From Diplonema papillatum (lineage: Eukaryota; Euglenozoa; Diplonemea; Diplonemida; Diplonemidae), in contig JAPJBO010000058.1 of assembly GCA_030068145.1 (NCBI GenBank), positions 372,001-436,000 of the forward strand: 64,000 nucleotides of DNA, written 5' to 3'. Both the position numbers and the translations under genes were made by a program. Every line of letters starts with the position of its first letter. Within the stretch, counting starts at the first letter, position 1. Under the pieces are notes generated by a model, which saw nothing but the letters and a program-made list of their open reading frames with translations, made no database searches and was not told where the DNA came from. Shown in pieces: positions 1 through 10,040 of this stretch.

Positions 1-1425
1 CGCCGCGCGCACCCGGGGAATGCGGGGGGGAAACGAGTTAAAGCGGTCCGCCCGCCCGGACCTGCCCAACGAGCAGGTCCGGGCGAAGGGGCGAAGGGGA
101 AAGGAGGAGAACATTTCAATTCCCAGCAACAGTCTTTTCAACGTCTTTTTCTTTTTTCTTAGTCATCGCACAAGGGACGAAGAGGCGGCTAAAGAAATCC
201 CGCCCCAAAAAGACATTTCCATTCGGAGAGGTACCGTACTTATGAAACTGGAGAGGTCGATGGAACGTCGGCAACTTTTGTTTGTGCGGTTTAACCTACA
301 TGTTCTGGTTAAACCGCTGCCATCGTTCTTGTTAGCTGTACCAAATACTGTCTCCAGGGAAGCAGAGACTGGTCGTCGCAAAAAAGAATTTCGCTGCCAC
401 ATCTTCCCAAGCTCACGACTCGTCCCCGGCAAAACGTCGGCCACAAAAACGATTTCTTCCATACTTCCCGACGGTGCGTTCCCCCGTTTTCACCCTTCCT
501 CTCTCTTTTAACAGACACACTCTCGAATGCTTCTGGTGCGCCTCTCATCTACGACGCTTGCCTTCGGCGCACACGTGATTCTTCTACAGCGGATGTCGGA
601 CGAGCGTTTTGCCGAGTGCATCCCTCCTTTTTCCTTATTCCTTTCATGATTGAGCGGATGAAAGGTACCAGCAGAAACGGTGAGACGACGACGAGTATCC
701 TGGAGGAAGGGTTGTACAGAAACGCGAGAGTTCGAAACCGCCCTGGTAGTCAAACCTCGAAGAGCGACGAATCGAAGGCAAAGCGAAGCAAACGAAAAAG
801 GAAGCTAGAATCACAGCATAGAACAGAACAGGAATTGGATTCACGCAACCGCTGTTGAACCAACTTCGTAAGCCAACCGAGTAAAAGGCGGTTAGAAACC
901 CAAACCGAGGCCCGATGCTCACCCGAGACGGTACGGTTCGGAGAAAGCAGATTCGTGGCTCTGAAACCCGGTCCAATCATAGTTTCGTGCCTCTACTCTC
1001 TGACACCACGAGCTTCTTGCGCACGCCGAATTGCCCAACGTGGAAAAATGGAGATGTCCTGACGAGCATATATATCCAGATGGATGAGGTACCATTTATT
1101 GATGGAGAGCCGGCCACCTTGTCCACAAAGCTAGCCTAGGTAGTGAAGTACGGACTGCGGATACGGAAGTCCTCCCCTGTCCAGTCCACTCAGTGAGAAG
1201 TTAGTCTTACACAGTGGCCATGACCTCATCATTAGCGAAAAGCTTCCGAATCCTGACTGGCGGGGGTGCACCTGAATGCCATAAAACAAAACACAACAAG
1301 GCCTAAACGCTTCACGACAGGCCCTGGAACAGCACCCGCAACCAAAAAAAAGCTGCGCCCGCCAAAACCCCAGACAACGGCCTGCCCAGGCCTGCCGACC
1401 GAGCCTCACGAGAGGTGAAAACACG
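1..1425. other. No gene recognised
   Basis: Open frames here (for example 20-511 on + and 644-976 on -) have no recognisable domain and no codon bias like the real genes further on, and they overlap one another on both strands. I see no tRNA, rRNA or repeat structure. The last part presumably carries the 5' leader of the next gene. Confidence 0.5.
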
Positions 1426-3325
1426 ATGCCGGCTCGAGACCTCGCACTGAGTCTGTTGCTCGCGGCCTGGGCGGGCTGCGTCGCGGGGCAGAACAGCTTC
1501 GACTGCTCCAACTGCGACCGCGTGGCGCCGGCCGCCGGGACCGGCGAGCTGCGGTGCCACTGCAACGCGACGGTCGAGGTGCCCGGCTTCTTCAGCAGGA
1601 GCGGGACGCTCGAGTTTTCGACGGTGCCGCAGTGCGGCGGGGAACTCGTCGTCGGCGGCGTGTGGGACGGCGAACCACTCACCCCGCAGTCCGCCTACAC
1701 CGGAGAAGAAATCGAGCTCGAAGGCGTGTTTTGCGGCGACATCACGTTGACGTTCGACACCGTCGTCGTAACCGAAGACGGCGCGTACTTATGCCCTGTG
1801 ATCGCCGCCTGCGGCATCGTCTCTTTGAACACGGACGAGGGCCTCTGCATTCGGATAGCGAGCACCGCGTCGCTTTGCCTGCAGTACGCCGCCTGCGGCT
1901 CGTGCGCTGCGAGTCCGTGCGCGTGGTGCTCCGCGTCAAACGTCTGCCTGCGGAAGGGCGCCGGCGAGACGGACACGTGCCAGCTGTGCGCGGACGGGCT
2001 TCTTTTCGATACAAACACGTGCCCGCCGGGGCCGGCCGCCGGCAAGGCCGAGCGGTGCGCCGAGACGACGGATCGCGCCGCTTGCGAGCAGCTAGCGTGC
2101 ACGTGGTTCCCGGAGACCGGCAGCTGCGCGCTGGTTACCGAGGCGCCGCCGCCGGGGCCGCCGCCGGCGCGGACGCCGTTTCCGCCGGCGGCCGGCAGCC
2201 GCGTCTCGTTCACCATCGACGACCCGAAAGTGCCCGCCGTCAACGACAGGGAGGAGGGGGAGGACAAGTTCGCCGAGTACCGACCCTCGGCGTCCAACGG
2301 GCTGCAGACCGTTCTCATCATCATGATAGTCGTCCTGGTTTGCGCATGTGCGGGCCTCGCCATCATGATTCGCAGGTCTGTTTCCAGTTTCTTCAACAGA
2401 ACTACGCACTTCTTAAGTCTCCAAGCGTGTAAGGTGCGATTCTTCCCTGCGAACCTCCGGACCTGAAGGTGCTAATACCACTGCAATGCAAGCCTACCCC
2501 TTGTGGTACCTGCATTTCAAGTTCACACTGCTAATACCACTCTTACGAAGGCGGGTCCACTGAGAGCACAAACAGAACCCCTTGAGTGTCATTCAGCAGA
2601 GGAGAGGTCAGCGACACACGTCAGCTGACTATTAGTCAGCCAATGAGTCAAGTCAGCCAATGAGTCAAGTCAGCCAAAACAAAACAGCGGGCATCAGCAT
2701 GCCCGGCATAGCCAGCCTTCCAAGCCCCATGCTGCGAAGCCAGCTGGCAAGCTAGCCGTTTATCTGCCAAGTCGGCGAAACAAAGCAAAGCCAGCCGGTG
2801 AAGCCAGCAGCCAAAATTGTGATAAGCGAGAGCAACGAAACAAGCCCGTCTTGGAGACGGTTACTCATGAATGCTGCAGTTGACAGATACGCAGTTGCCC
2901 CGAAGTAAGCAACATTCTTCTTTTTCAAGAAAAGGGCACAAAGACGAAACACAAGAGAACGCGAGAGATACGCTCCTTCTCCGAGTGCCAACACGCCTCC
3001 CCCCCGCAGATCGCTCCGGACTCAGAAGTATTTGCGCGTCAAGCAGAATCTAGCTAAGGTTGCTCCGACGTCGAGTGGCGAGGAGGACAACGTGCCGGAC
3101 AGGTCGGCGATTTCGGAGGTGGGTGCGTGCTCGGTTGACTACTGCCCACCGTCGGAGAACGGCGGCCTTGCTCAAGCGGTCTGCCTTTTTTACTTATTTA
3201 GCATACCCATCTTGCAGGTTGTCCCACTGCTTTCCTACTCCGGTCTTGCCTTCACGTGTACCTCGGGCAACATAAATTTGACCGTTGAATTGAGAACGGC
3301 GGCCTTGCATTTACCCCCAGGATAG
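1426..3325 (+). CDS. Type I membrane protein with PSI-like domain (2 exons)
   Basis: Model: exons 1426-2375 and 3010-3325, 421 residues, phase-2 intron (GTCTGT...CCCCGCAG), which closes exactly in frame. Residues 1-21 are a clear signal peptide (hydrophobic core LALSLLLAAW, then Ala-Gly-Gln). The ectodomain is Cys-rich; about residues 146-175 read C-x5-C-x2-C...W-C, typical of a PSI (plexin-semaphorin-integrin) fold, and a second Cys/Trp cluster follows near residues 206-235. A Pro-rich stalk, one membrane helix (about 293-315, LIIMIVVLVCACAG) and a basic juxtamembrane tail come next. The 3' exon supplies a cytoplasmic tail that begins RSLRTQKYLRVKQ. An unspliced reading would stop at 2466 and give an unrelated tail, so splicing is preferred. 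A further small intron may sit near 3178-3220, making the last 40 residues uncertain. Ligand and function are unknown; probably a cell-surface protein. Confidence 0.72.
2635..2678. repeat. 17-bp tandem repeat inside the intron
   Basis: The unit tcagccaatgagtcaag occurs twice and is followed by a partial third copy. It lies inside the intron of the PSI-domain gene. Confidence 0.6.
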
Positions 3326-5675
3326 GAATTGCGATCGGCCACTAAGGCGTTGCCTACGTCCTTTTAGCCTGCGCCGTATAGTCAGTCCCATGCTCCTGCG
3401 CGCAGGGATCATGGCCAACATCCTTCCACACTGAAGATACTAACATGTCGACCTTTTCCGAACGTGTTGCGAGATCGGCGGAACGAAGGCATTGTTGACG
3501 GACGCGGTGGCCAGGACCGTGCAAGACAGGGTTGGAAATACTGTTGCAACCACCCGCGACACATTTAGCCTTGCGATCATGCGCCGGCGGAGCGGGCCTG
3601 TAGCTCGCGTATTGCCCCTCGACTCCAATTATCAACCACACAGCCATGGCCTGGATTCGGCAACGGCTTGGCCACCCCATTCTTTCGTTAAGAGCAGCAT
3701 TTCTGGCTCCTCAGGTTACCAGCCGGGCTCATAGCTAACAGTTTGGAACGTCCTTGCTGTCAGAAATACTCGTCGTGTATGGACGCGGGCAGCGTGTATA
3801 TTCCAGCGATCATGTTCACTCAGTTCACTCGGTAACAGTGTTATCCTCCCTCGGCACGTACAAACAAACTCATGCTTCTGAGTAACTTCCCCCTTCACTC
3901 AATTACTTCCAATTCCTCATTCTCAGCCAATTGCTGCCGTCGTTTCGAGCGAACCTAAGACTGCCGTGAAGGTGTCTTCGGGTTGAAGCTCGAACGGTCT
4001 CTACAATAGCCGAATGAGCAAGGGTTTTGGGATTGGACGCTCCTCCATCCACCTTCGGCCGGGCACCACCCCCCCTGGTTGCAAACAAGTAAGGCTCAAA
4101 ACCAGCGAGGGCGCGGAGGAAACCCCGAGCTGTGTGGCGTGCTACCACAAGTTACCCTCCTAGCCCCCCTTGTGCATTTAATGGCATTGGTAATGCCAAA
4201 CAACAGCAAAGCAGTCAATCGACCAATCATGCGCACGTTGCGGGGTCCGAAGTTCCTCGGAGAGACAACCCTGCTATAACTCCCCTATTTTCTCCCTCTC
4301 ATTTTTTTTATGGTAACAACCGCGGTTGACATTATCGAAAAGTGACGGTTGGCAGTGTGGAAATTACCAAAACAGGGTGATACCACATACGCACAAACAA
4401 AGAAGGGGTCGACAAAGAGGCTTTCCGGCTTCTTGTGTCGAGAATTGGAAACCTCCTAACACACACAGGGGGGGAACGGCAGACCGGCGAATGGTGAAGA
4501 CCACAGCCCGAAGGGAAGGACCGACGAGCTCGCGCTGTGAACTCCGCCTCCCGCCGTATTTTCTGCTCTCCGCCAACGCTCGTCTTGCATTGTTCAAGCG
4601 CCCAAACCCGGTTCCGCAACTGTCCGCTGCAAGCTAAGAAGCGCGGCTGCATTCCCACTCTTCATCGACCGCCCTGTTCGAGTTCCCTTCACCCCTGGCT
4701 CCAGGGAACAACAGGAGAGTCTCACTTGGGATCAAAGTGCAGCTCGGAGTCCGCTTCGTGAAACCAGCCACCAGCAGCGCAAAAGAAGGGCAGAAAGGAA
4801 GCGTCGAGCATAACGCACGTGCGCCCCCATCGTTAGCAAAACCAGCGTTAAACGCCGACAGACGCCACTCTCCCCGCCATGCCCGTATTCCGCAAGTCGG
4901 CGTCATTTCTTCAGAACTGCTGATGGCAGGGAGTGCGAAGTTTTCTCGAAAAAAAAAAGGTCGATCCCGCAAATATTGTTTTCTAGCCTCCATCTCCTTG
5001 CCTCCCTTCCATTCCTAGTATCCAGCCCCGATCCAACAGCAAATGAGGAGACCGAGGCAGGCTGCACGCTTCACCTCACGAGGCGATTCCAGCGCCACTT
5101 TTCATGGATCTTTGACAGGCATCCAACAGCTGGTGTCGTCCAAGGTGAGAGAGCTTCGACGACCCCCCGTCCCCTGTCCCCCGTCTTCTTTCGTCTGTCT
5201 GCACGTGGTGCAACGTGTGCGAAGCGCTTGCTCTGGGGAAAGAGTCTCGTTCTGGTTGGATTTTCTGCTGTCTTAATCCCCGGAATGCCGGGGGTTTCGC
5301 ATTGGCGCGGGCCCAAGAAGTGAGGTGTCAAGTTACTAGCGGTGACAGAAAAGCACTTCAAGCAACGAGCCATATGTATTGAGCGAGAAGGGGTTTACAC
5401 AGCAGGAAACCAAGCAGGCAGGCTCCAAAGGAGCTTTTTTCGTTGAGCGGCGCCAGCACCTCCGTGGCCCGACCCACTTCCGGGACAAAAGGAAATGAGG
5501 AGAGAACAACACTCCTCGCCAAGCCCAACCCCCTTCACTTGCTCTTTTGCGCTGTGTGCGGATAAGCTGCCTTCCCGCTTGCGTTTTTCAACCGGCTTCA
5601 AGCAAGGGGAGCATAGCGGTCCGAACTGCACGATATGCGCAATGCGCGAAGCCTTGGAGTGTGCACTTGTTTGTC
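3326..5675. other. No gene recognised
   Basis: About 2.3 kb with only short overlapping open frames on both strands, none with a recognisable motif. The sequence is less GC-rich at potential third positions than the genes. I take it as intergenic and untranslated sequence. Confidence 0.45.
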
Positions 5676-6023
5676 ATGAACCCGGAGTTTGCAACGAAGT
5701 TTCACCGTTTCTACCAACAAGCGAACCCTTTACGGACGGAGGACATATATTATTATATCGAAAAAGCCAGAACCGGAGGAGTTCGGCCACTGGGCCTCCA
5801 GAGCAAAGACACGTCAGAAATGATCATTGTTTGCTGCTGTGACCAAGGAGCACAAGGTTCCCATTTCGGAGTTGTAAAGTTACCGAGTTCGATCCATAGA
5901 TTCCTCAAAAGGCTTTCTGCGCGCTGGACACCTCTCACCCACCCGCGGTTAAAAACACTGGCCTCAGTGGTGCAAGCACGACGCTCTTCATACCCAAGAA
6001 ATATGTCCCCTCTCCGTCCGTAA
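5676..6023 (+). CDS. Doubtful short open frame
   Basis: An ATG at 5676 opens a frame that starts MNPEFATKFHRFYQQ and looks protein-like for about 50 residues (mixed charged and aromatic composition, YYYIEKA). It then degenerates and runs into the 37-bp tandem repeat. A possible donor (CAAG|GTTCCC) lies near 5861, so it could be a first coding exon, but I found no matching downstream exon. No family is recognised, and it may be chance. Confidence 0.15.
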   Translation: MNPEFATKFHRFYQQANPLRTEDIYYYIEKARTGGVRPLGLQSKDTSEMIIVCCCDQGAQGSHFGVVKLPSSIHRFLKRLSARWTPLTHPRLKTLASVVQARRSSYPRNMSPLRP

Positions 6024-6245
6024 GAGGTTAACGACATAGATGCGTGTCCCCCGTCCGTAAGAGGTTAACGACATAGATGCGTGTCCCCCGTCCGTAAGAG
6101 GTTAACGACATAGATGCGTGTCCCCCGTCCGTAAGAGGTTAACGACATAGATGCGTGTCCCCCGTCCGTAAGAGGTTAACGACATAGATGTGTGTCCCCA
6201 GGTTAACGACATAGATGCGTGTCCCCCGTCCGTAAGGGGTAAACA
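6008..6245. repeat. 37-bp tandem repeat, about six copies
   Basis: The 37-bp unit (core gaggttaacgacatagatgc) recurs with the same letter at 6021, 6058, 6095, 6132 and 6169. A shortened copy follows that lost about a dozen bases. Copies are near identical, so expansion is recent. It is directly repeated without spacers and therefore is not a CRISPR array. It sits about 500 bp upstream of the zinc-finger gene. Confidence 0.9.
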
Positions 6246-6737
6246 ACAAAAGCTCTCGTTTGCAAATAAGGAGCTGCTCCCGTATGAAGTACTCGAGGAG
6301 GCCACGCTCGTTGCGACTTGCAGTGTGGTACCAGCAGACACGGGTCAGGCAAGGCGAGTGCCCACTCCCCTCTGCCGCTGGCTTACTCGGGCGTAGCAGG
6401 ACTGCCAAAAGGGACTGCGTGATCTCGCCGCAACCCGGAAACAGGATGCAGAGACCCGAAGTGGTGGATACATTGCCGGTCCTGTTGACCATGTCCACGG
6501 GCCCCGGACGCTGCGGTCGTCTCTCCTCCTCAGCAACAACCCGAGTTTACGAAGTGTGTGCTTGCGGTGTGCTTGCGGGGTGGTGCAGTCTGTTCTCTCG
6601 TTAGGGACGAGACTTGATGCTAGCTTTCAAATCAAAACAAATGCCTGAAAACAACCTAATTCACGACGCCCTCCCTCCACTGCAGCGTCCTCCTGGGGAG
6701 GGGACGACGGGGAAGGAAAAGCAGGAGAAGCTGAAGG
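6246..6737. other. Leader region, nothing recognised
   Basis: Between the tandem repeat and the next start codon I see no coding exon or structural RNA. It presumably holds the promoter or 5' untranslated region of the zinc-finger gene. Confidence 0.4.
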
Positions 6738-8411
6738 ATGAGGAGGGGACGATTCAATTTGTTCGCAGCCCCCCCTCCCGCCGCTGCACCGGCGAAGGCC
6801 GACTGCGGCCCGGCGGACGACTGGGCTTGCGAAGCGTGCGCGCACGTGAACAGCGTCTCGGCGGCGCGATGCCTCATCTGCGACAGGGTGAAAGGGGCCC
6901 AACCAGAGCCGGAGGCTGAAGACGAAAACCCGTTCGCGATGGCCGACGATTCGTTCGCCGTCCAGAGTCAGCAGCTGCCGGCAGCACCCGTCTGCGGAAG
7001 CAGCACGGCACCGGTGCTGCCGGCGGCGCACGAGATCCGGGACGCAGACGATGTCCAATCCGGCTTCACCTCGTCCTTCTCACTACTCCCGAAGGCCAGC
7101 AGCACACCACCCCGCCCGTCTTCGATGCAGCCCCAAGCCCAACCCTTCAAACCAGTCTCCAACTTCACACCGAACTCAGTGGCGCAACCCGTCACTTTCC
7201 CCCACGCCCGCCAAGTACAGCCAGCGTCACAACTCCCTATCGATGCCACAAACTCCGCACGCGCCGTCCTGCAGCCTGCGTCTACGTACGCCGCCGCGCC
7301 GCCTCTCGCCTTCTCTCCCGCGCGTGCAGCGTTCCAGCCAGCGCCATCGACCGGCGCCACGGGCTTTAAGCATGCCGTCCAGCCGAACCCCGCGGCCACT
7401 AACCCCGTCCCAGGGCCCGCTTCTTCCCCCTCGCCCGCGGCCTGCCCCCCCCAGCCGACTCGGGCCCTGCAGCTCGCGCCGAAGGCGCAGGCCAGGCCGC
7501 CGTCGCTGCAGGAGCTCGATGGCAACGCGTGCGCGGCGCCCCGGAAGAAGGCGGCCGCGAAGCGCGGGCCGCCGGCCGCCGCCGTCGCGGCCGCGGCGGC
7601 GCCGGTGGGGATCGCGAGTTTTTTCGCGAAGGTGGAAGGAGGGGAAGCCGCAGACGACCCTGTCGAGGTCGGCTCCTCTTCGTCCTCATCCTCCTCGTCG
7701 TCTTCGTCGTCGGACTCGGGGTCGCCCGAAGCCGGGCCGGGCAACGACAATGTCGGGGGGTTCAATTCGGCGTTCCAGCTGCAGGCGAAGCAGCCGATCG
7801 GGACGGCCGTCGGCCTGCTGGCCAAAGGGGGCGGCAAGAAGCGGCGGAAAGAGGAGCCGCAGGAGCAGGTGTTGAAGCTGCTCGGCAAAGCCGCCCCGTC
7901 CGGCCGCAAGCCGGCGGCGAAGAGGGGCGGCCGGAAGCGGAAGCTGTCGGCCGACGGGGACGAAGACGCGGCCGACGACGGAGCGGCCATCGTCGGGACG
8001 TGCTTCTGGGTGACCGAAGGCGGCCGGCGCGTGCTGAAGTGCGGGGGCAGGAACTACATGGGTGGGCGGGCGTACGCGATGTGGAAGAAGTACCAAGCGC
8101 AGCAGGGCGGTGGCGACGGCGTGGCGGCGCCGAAGCCCCGCGCCAAGCGGACGAGGGCCGCGTCCAAGGCCGCCAAGCCGGCCGCCAAAAAGTCGGTCGC
8201 CGGCGGCGCCGCCGCCGCCGCCGCCGCGACGCCAACGTCCATATGCGGGGCGTTTGTTCCCATCGGCCAGTCCACGGCGTCCGCGGCGACCTCGGCTCCG
8301 AAACCCCGGAAGAGCAACAACGACCGCGTGCTCCCTTCGTCCGTCTTCTACTCGAACGACGTCGACGACGGCGGCCTCCACGTCGTCGACGACTTCGCCT
8401 GGGAGACGTGA
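6738..8411 (+). CDS. RanBP2-type zinc-finger, low-complexity nuclear protein
   Basis: Single exon, 557 residues from the first in-frame ATG (MRRGRFNLF). Residues 27-50 are a textbook RanBP2-type zinc finger: Trp29, Cys31, Cys34, Asn38, Cys45, Cys48 (W-x-C-x2-C-x3-N-x6-C-x2-C). Such fingers bind single-stranded RNA or ubiquitin/Ran in known families. The middle is Pro/Ala/Gln-rich, with a poly-Ser/Asp tract (about 313-330) and several Lys/Arg clusters (KKRRKEE, KRGGRKRK) that look like nuclear localisation signals. Two short blocks resemble each other (GFTSSFSLLPK and GGFNSAFQLQAK). About residues 420-458 form a compact block with two Cys and the motif GGRNYMGGRAYAMWKKY; the tail is acidic and aromatic. 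GC at third positions is very high, as in the other real genes. A nuclear RNA- or ubiquitin-binding role is plausible but unproven. Confidence 0.78.
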   Translation: MRRGRFNLFAAPPPAAAPAKADCGPADDWACEACAHVNSVSAARCLICDRVKGAQPEPEAEDENPFAMADDSFAVQSQQLPAAPVCGSSTAPVLPAAHEIRDADDVQSGFTSSFSLLPKASSTPPRPSSMQPQAQPFKPVSNFTPNSVAQPVTFPHARQVQPASQLPIDATNSARAVLQPASTYAAAPPLAFSPARAAFQPAPSTGATGFKHAVQPNPAATNPVPGPASSPSPAACPPQPTRALQLAPKAQARPPSLQELDGNACAAPRKKAAAKRGPPAAAVAAAAAPVGIASFFAKVEGGEAADDPVEVGSSSSSSSSSSSSSDSGSPEAGPGNDNVGGFNSAFQLQAKQPIGTAVGLLAKGGGKKRRKEEPQEQVLKLLGKAAPSGRKPAAKRGGRKRKLSADGDEDAADDGAAIVGTCFWVTEGGRRVLKCGGRNYMGGRAYAMWKKYQAQQGGGDGVAAPKPRAKRTRAASKAAKPAAKKSVAGGAAAAAAATPTSICGAFVPIGQSTASAATSAPKPRKSNNDRVLPSSVFYSNDVDDGGLHVVDDFAWET

Positions 8412-10040
8412 AGACGCTCCGTGTTCTTTGCGGTTAACACGCTTGTCCTGCTACAACTGCGCAGTAGTCTTCTCAGAACCGATGAATCCGAAGGCGGCCT
8501 TGGCTGGGGGTTCATCGCTCACCGTCCCGCCCGGAAAAGTGCGCGCCGCGGCCTTATCTCAGCCTCCGCAGCGCGCAGCTGTGCTCGATGCGCATCCTCG
8601 CACGTCAGCCTTTTTCTCTTTTTCCCCCCCGGCAGACGGTTACGCACACCCGAGAGGGCACGACTTGACGCCCATCGAAGAGATGGTCACGAAGTGCAGA
8701 TCCTCTGCTTTCCAAACCAACCGTATGATTACGTACGGCTGAGATCCTGGTCCCGCGGAACTCAGATGAGTTCCACTGTGGACACTATTTCGAAGATTCC
8801 GAGCGTTGCGTGCTATGCGAATCTTTCACGACGAACACTTGCTTGGACACGCTGACATCGACCCGTATGCGTATGGGGTAATAACATCTTGCATTCCATT
8901 GGGTTGTGGACCCACCACTGAAAAAGTCGAAGCCGACAGGCCCAAGTCTGTTGCCGTGGATTCTCCGCGAGTTCGATTCCACATCATCATCTATCACGGC
9001 CCGAGCCCCCTCCCTTGCCGCCTTTCAAAGCACTTCAACCTTGCAGTCATCCTTTGGTAGGTGAGCCAACTCATGACGCACCGCCTACGAGGTGAAACAC
9101 GCATATCTTTTAGCTACAGGTGCCACAGAACGTGTTTTCTCAATATTGTGTGCTTCCGTTCTTTCTGGCCGTGGATTACCCACGCAAACCCTGACGGCTC
9201 CCGTGTAGAAAAAAGAAGTTTAGAGCCAACGTCCCGGCTAACTGGCCCGCCCCGTTTCATTCCGCATGCTGTTCAAGTGGAGCCTTCGACGAAAAGACAA
9301 ACGGCAGGTCGAAGGGTGGATCCGTCTCTTCAATGGACCTCTCATACTCCTGCTCCTGCGTGCTGTTTTTGACCTTTCAACAAAACTGCGCTTTCTTCTC
9401 TTGAGATCTTTTAGTGTTGGGTCCCCGAAGACCGAGACGTGCGTATGCGTCAACGCAAACAAATGCCCGCCCTACTTTAGTACCAGGGAAATGATGCAGT
9501 CGACAGGGAAACACCCACACCTATCCCAAATGCTTGTGATAGAAGCGGCAGGTGTTTCGATGCGCATCAGAAGATACGGATGTTCATTTGCGCTCGCTCG
9601 GTAGTAGATGTATCGCCAAGTCGAGCGGGCGAAGTCATGGCTCTCACATAGATCCGTGCACAAAGTCCCATCGTTGTGGCGCTTTCTACCGTAGTTGGCT
9701 TCAGGCGTCGAGGCCGGCACTGTAAAACGGCAATCGCCGCGAGAGACAGACAAAGCACCACTTTCAAGGCACAACACTTTGGCGAAATGGTAGAACATCG
9801 ACCGAAGCTGGTTATAGTAAAAGAGATTGCATTTCGGCTCCGCTTCGCTGCATCTTGAGGGTGGGGGCAGCGGATCTGTGAGCCTTCCATGCCCGGAAGG
9901 TCATGGAAGATGGCCTGTGGCCACCTTTGGTGCCCACGAGCGGCTTCTGCAGTTGAGGCTCGATCGACTGGTTGGAAAAGCAGGGTTATGCGGGAAAGGG
10001 GTGGAGGGAGAGGGTTCCCAGCAATGCGGTGTGCGGCGGC
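8412..10040. other. No gene recognised
   Basis: About 1.6 kb with short overlapping frames only. A T-loop-like gttcgattcc near 8973 has no accompanying tRNA arms. The final part is likely the 5' leader of the PPR gene. Confidence 0.45.

Noticed and set aside
20..511. 163-residue + strand open frame at the window start
   Set aside because: No motif, overlapped by equally open minus-strand frames, AT-rich composition unlike coding exons.
2397..2466. Unspliced C-terminus of the PSI-domain protein
   Set aside because: Reading through gives a non-descript tail, whereas the GT-AG join to 3010 restores a basic juxtamembrane tail and exact phase.
6008..6245. CRISPR-like array
   Set aside because: Units are contiguous without unique spacers, and the genome is eukaryotic.
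6968..7990. Long minus-strand open frame (340 residues) opposite the zinc-finger gene
   Set aside because: It mirrors the GC-rich codons of the + strand gene, has Ala/Pro/Gly/Ser composition typical of an antisense shadow and no domain.
8960..9000. T-loop-like gttcgattcc suggesting a tRNA
   Set aside because: No matching acceptor stem, D-arm or anticodon arm within 90 bases upstream.
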